The translations under genes and the position numbers were made by a program. The notes beneath the pieces are model-generated. The model searched no databases, was not told the origin of the DNA, and saw only the letters and a list, made by a program, of their open reading frames with translations. A stretch of 8,053 nt of DNA from Hyphomicrobiales bacterium. Lineage in GTDB: Bacteria > Pseudomonadota > Alphaproteobacteria > Rhizobiales > Afifellaceae. Positions 6,227-8,053 of the stretch are shown piece after piece (position 1 is the first letter of the stretch; each line of letters begins with the position of its first letter). The stretch lies in contig JACCSN010000659.1 of assembly GCA_013812985.1 (NCBI GenBank), forward strand, positions 1 to 8,053. Reading direction: 5' to 3'.

Positions 6227-7917
6227 GCACTGCCCCCGTCTGTAGCCGCGCCCGCGAGCCCCGATAGGGTCATGTTCGGACCGAGATGATCCTCGCCGAC
6301 CTTGATGTGGATGACGGTCGCCTTGCCGCTGTCGAGCGCGCGCGAGAGCGCCGGGGCGAACTCCTCGGTGCGCTCCACGGTCTCGCCATGGGCGCCGTAA
6401 CCGCGCGCCACCATCGCAAAATCAGGATTGCGTAGGCCGGTCCCGGCAACGCGGCCGGGAAAACGCCTCTCCTGATGCATCCGGATAGTGCCGTAGGAGC
6501 CGTTGTCGACGATGACGAAGATCGGATCGAGGCCATACTGGATCGCGGTGGCGAGTTCCTGGCCATTCATGAGGAAATCCCCGTCGCCGCCGACGTAAAC
6601 GGCGATCCGGCGCGGATCGGCGATCTTGGCGGCGATCGCCGCGGGCACGCCAAATCCCATGGCGCCGGAAACAGGCGCAAGCGCGCCGCGATAGGCGCGG
6701 TAGCGATAGTAGATATTCGGCCAGTCCGACGCATTGCCGGCGCCGGTGGCGACCACTGAGTCGCGCGGCAGGCGGTGATTGAGCGCGCGCATCACCTCGC
6801 CCATATCCACAGGGCCCGGCTGGGGCGGAAGCTCGATCATGTTTTCGTAACCGTCTCGCGCGCGTCGACGCAGGGCTGCCCGCTCTGGCGTCGCCGCCGG
6901 AGCAAGTGCGGCGAAGGCGGCGGCGAAGGCGTTCTCGTCCGCCTGGATCGGCAGATCGGGCTGATAGAAGCGGCCAAGCTCCTCCGCGCCCGCATGCACA
7001 TGGATGAGCCGGGAATCCGAAACGGGCCCATTCGGCAATGATGACTTCAGCGTCGTGCCGTCATCGAAGCGAGTTCCCACGGCGATGAGCAGGTCAGCCT
7101 GACGCGCATAGGCATTCGGCGACGGCTCCCCGCCGAAGCCGAGATTGCCGATGTAATTCGGATGATCGTGATCGAAGAAGCCCTGTCGGCGGAACCCGAC
7201 GCACACCGGTATCTCGTGGCGCTCGGCGGCCGTCTGAATGTCCTGGTAGCCGCTGAGCGTCCAGTTGGCGCCGCCGAGGAGAAGCAGCGGCCGCCGCGAC
7301 TCTTGGATCAGGTTTCCGACCGTCGCCATGTCGTCGGGCGACGGGCTGACGCGGGTGCGCCGGGCTGGCGGTAAATCCTGCACGTCCGTTTCAGCCGTTA
7401 GCACATCTTCCGGAAGCACGAGCACAACGGGTCCGGCGCGTCCCGCGGTGGCTGTGCGATAGGCGCGGTTGACATATTCCGGAATGCGCGACGGATCGTC
7501 GATCTCGGCGACCCATTTGGCCATTTGCGGGAACACGCGACGGTAGTCCATCTCCTGAAACGCCTCGCGATCGCGATGGCCACGTGGAATTTGACCAACG
7601 AGCAGGATCAGAGGCGTCGAGCCCTGATGGGCGGTATGCAAACCGATCGCGGCATTCGTCGCACCAGGGCCACGGGTCACAAAGCAGACGCCGACGCTCC
7701 CCGTCACATCCGCGTAGGCGGTCGCCATGAAACATGCGCCGCCTTCATGGCGGCATGTCACATAGCGAGACGCATTGCCGGTTTCGCAGAGGGCGTCGAG
7801 AGCGGTGAGATAACTTTCGCCGGGGACGCCGAAAACGACTTCGCAACCGTTCGCCCTTAGGGCGTCGACCAAGATCTGCCCGCCTGCCCGACGCACCCAA
7901 TTCCCTCGCGCTCGCAT
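6223..7917 (-). CDS. Thiamine diphosphate-dependent enzyme, acetolactate synthase large-subunit-like
   Basis: Likely decarboxylates a 2-oxo acid and releases an aldehyde or joins it to an acceptor. The 564 residues show the three ThDP-enzyme domains. The pyrimidine-binding domain has GVPGESYLTALDAL (30-43), catalytic Glu58 in CRHEGGACF, RGPGATNA (82-89) and the AFQEMD segment (119-124). The central domain spans about 195-345. The pyrophosphate domain has GGDGDFLMN (443-451) through DNGSYGTIRMHQE (471-483), giving metal ligands Asp445 and Asn472. It is a stand-alone family member: no regulatory subunit gene (ilvN-like) is next to it, so branched-chain amino acid synthesis is unlikely. It is the first gene of the operon. 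The ATG at 7917 has no clear SD; an in-frame GTG at 7896 has GAGGGA five to six bases upstream and may be the true start (557 residues). The reaction is unknown; oxo acid decarboxylase and carboligase are both open. Confidence 0.92.
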   Translation of the reverse strand: MRARGNWVRRAGGQILVDALRANGCEVVFGVPGESYLTALDALCETGNASRYVTCRHEGGACFMATAYADVTGSVGVCFVTRGPGATNAAIGLHTAHQGSTPLILLVGQIPRGHRDREAFQEMDYRRVFPQMAKWVAEIDDPSRIPEYVNRAYRTATAGRAGPVVLVLPEDVLTAETDVQDLPPARRTRVSPSPDDMATVGNLIQESRRPLLLLGGANWTLSGYQDIQTAAERHEIPVCVGFRRQGFFDHDHPNYIGNLGFGGEPSPNAYARQADLLIAVGTRFDDGTTLKSSLPNGPVSDSRLIHVHAGAEELGRFYQPDLPIQADENAFAAAFAALAPAATPERAALRRRARDGYENMIELPPQPGPVDMGEVMRALNHRLPRDSVVATGAGNASDWPNIYYRYRAYRGALAPVSGAMGFGVPAAIAAKIADPRRIAVYVGGDGDFLMNGQELATAIQYGLDPIFVIVDNGSYGTIRMHQERRFPGRVAGTGLRNPDFAMVARGYGAHGETVERTEEFAPALSRALDSGKATVIHIKVGEDHLGPNMTLSGLAGAATDGGSA

Positions 7918-8053
7918 GTCATCGACAAACGTGCGCTTGGTCGAGCCGCCGCCACAATTGAATTTAATTCACGCCGTCCGGAATACTTTGCCTGCCCAGT
8001 GGGTTCAGGCGGAATGTATGCCGGCGCAAATGGTGGAGAGCCAGGCGGTGAAG
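7918..8053. other. Upstream region of the operon, no gene identified
   Basis: These 136 bases precede the first operon gene. No convincing coding region is visible; both strands have short open frames that run off the edge without recognisable similarity. An AT-rich patch (7956-7971) within GC-rich DNA contains a palindrome and is the most likely place for promoter or operator elements. No good -35/-10 pair stands out. Confidence 0.5.
7959..7971. promoter_or_regulatory. Perfect 13-bp palindrome, candidate operator
   Basis: TGAATT-T-AATTCA has two 6-base complementary arms around one central base, 41 bases before the ATG at 7917 (62 before the GTG at 7896). It also fits the loose T-N11-A pattern of LysR-type regulator sites. 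It stands in an AT-rich island next to GC-rich sequence, a reasonable place for a regulator of the operon. No regulator gene is in view to pair it with, so its role is inferred. Confidence 0.35.

Noticed and set aside
7931..8053. Partial + strand gene running off the right edge
   Set aside because: The frame is open from GTG 7931 but shows no SD, no recognisable motif and only about 40 codons; insufficient to call.

Overview
The window looks like an accessory region of a high-GC alphaproteobacterium, most likely of the Rhizobiales. That is inferred from strong GC bias, a bacterial group II intron, a polar amino acid type ABC transporter and a MmgE/PrpD protein in one catabolic cluster. No rRNA, tRNA, CRISPR array or complete insertion sequence was seen.

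Positions 1-698 (+ strand) hold the 3' end of a group II intron. It has the C-terminal part of a reverse transcriptase/maturase (YADD motif, X domain, no endonuclease domain visible), followed by recognisable ribozyme domains V and VI. The maturase stop codon lies in the apical loop of domain V. The position where the branch-point adenosine is expected is a G. Positions 699-904 hold a decayed, frameshifted remnant of a second ABC transporter ATPase (peptide/nickel type) on the - strand, ending against the intron.

Positions 905-7917 (- strand, read from high to low coordinates) form one tightly packed set of six genes: a ThDP-dependent acetolactate synthase-like enzyme, a class I/II PLP aminotransferase, a MmgE/PrpD family protein, a periplasmic amino acid-type binding protein, an unusually long permease, and a GlnQ-type ATPase. 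Two junctions overlap by 4 bp (ATGA), one by 37 bp, and the other gaps are 57 and 86 bp. An operon is therefore likely. A 19-codon ORF with a strong Shine-Dalgarno (SD) sequence fits into the 86-bp gap and ends in ATGA overlap with the binding-protein start. A 9-bp inverted repeat sits in the 57-bp gap.

Together the genes read as uptake plus catabolism of a small nitrogenous carboxylate. The transporter brings it in, and the three enzymes provide isomerase/dehydratase-like, transaminase and 2-oxo acid decarboxylase/carboligase chemistry. I do not recognise this gene combination as a described pathway. The binding protein keeps the family's carboxylate-binding Arg but seems to lack the Asp that normally holds the ligand's alpha-amino group, which hints at a non-standard ligand. 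The last 136 bp (7918-8053) carry no convincing gene but contain a perfect 13-bp palindrome upstream of the first operon gene.
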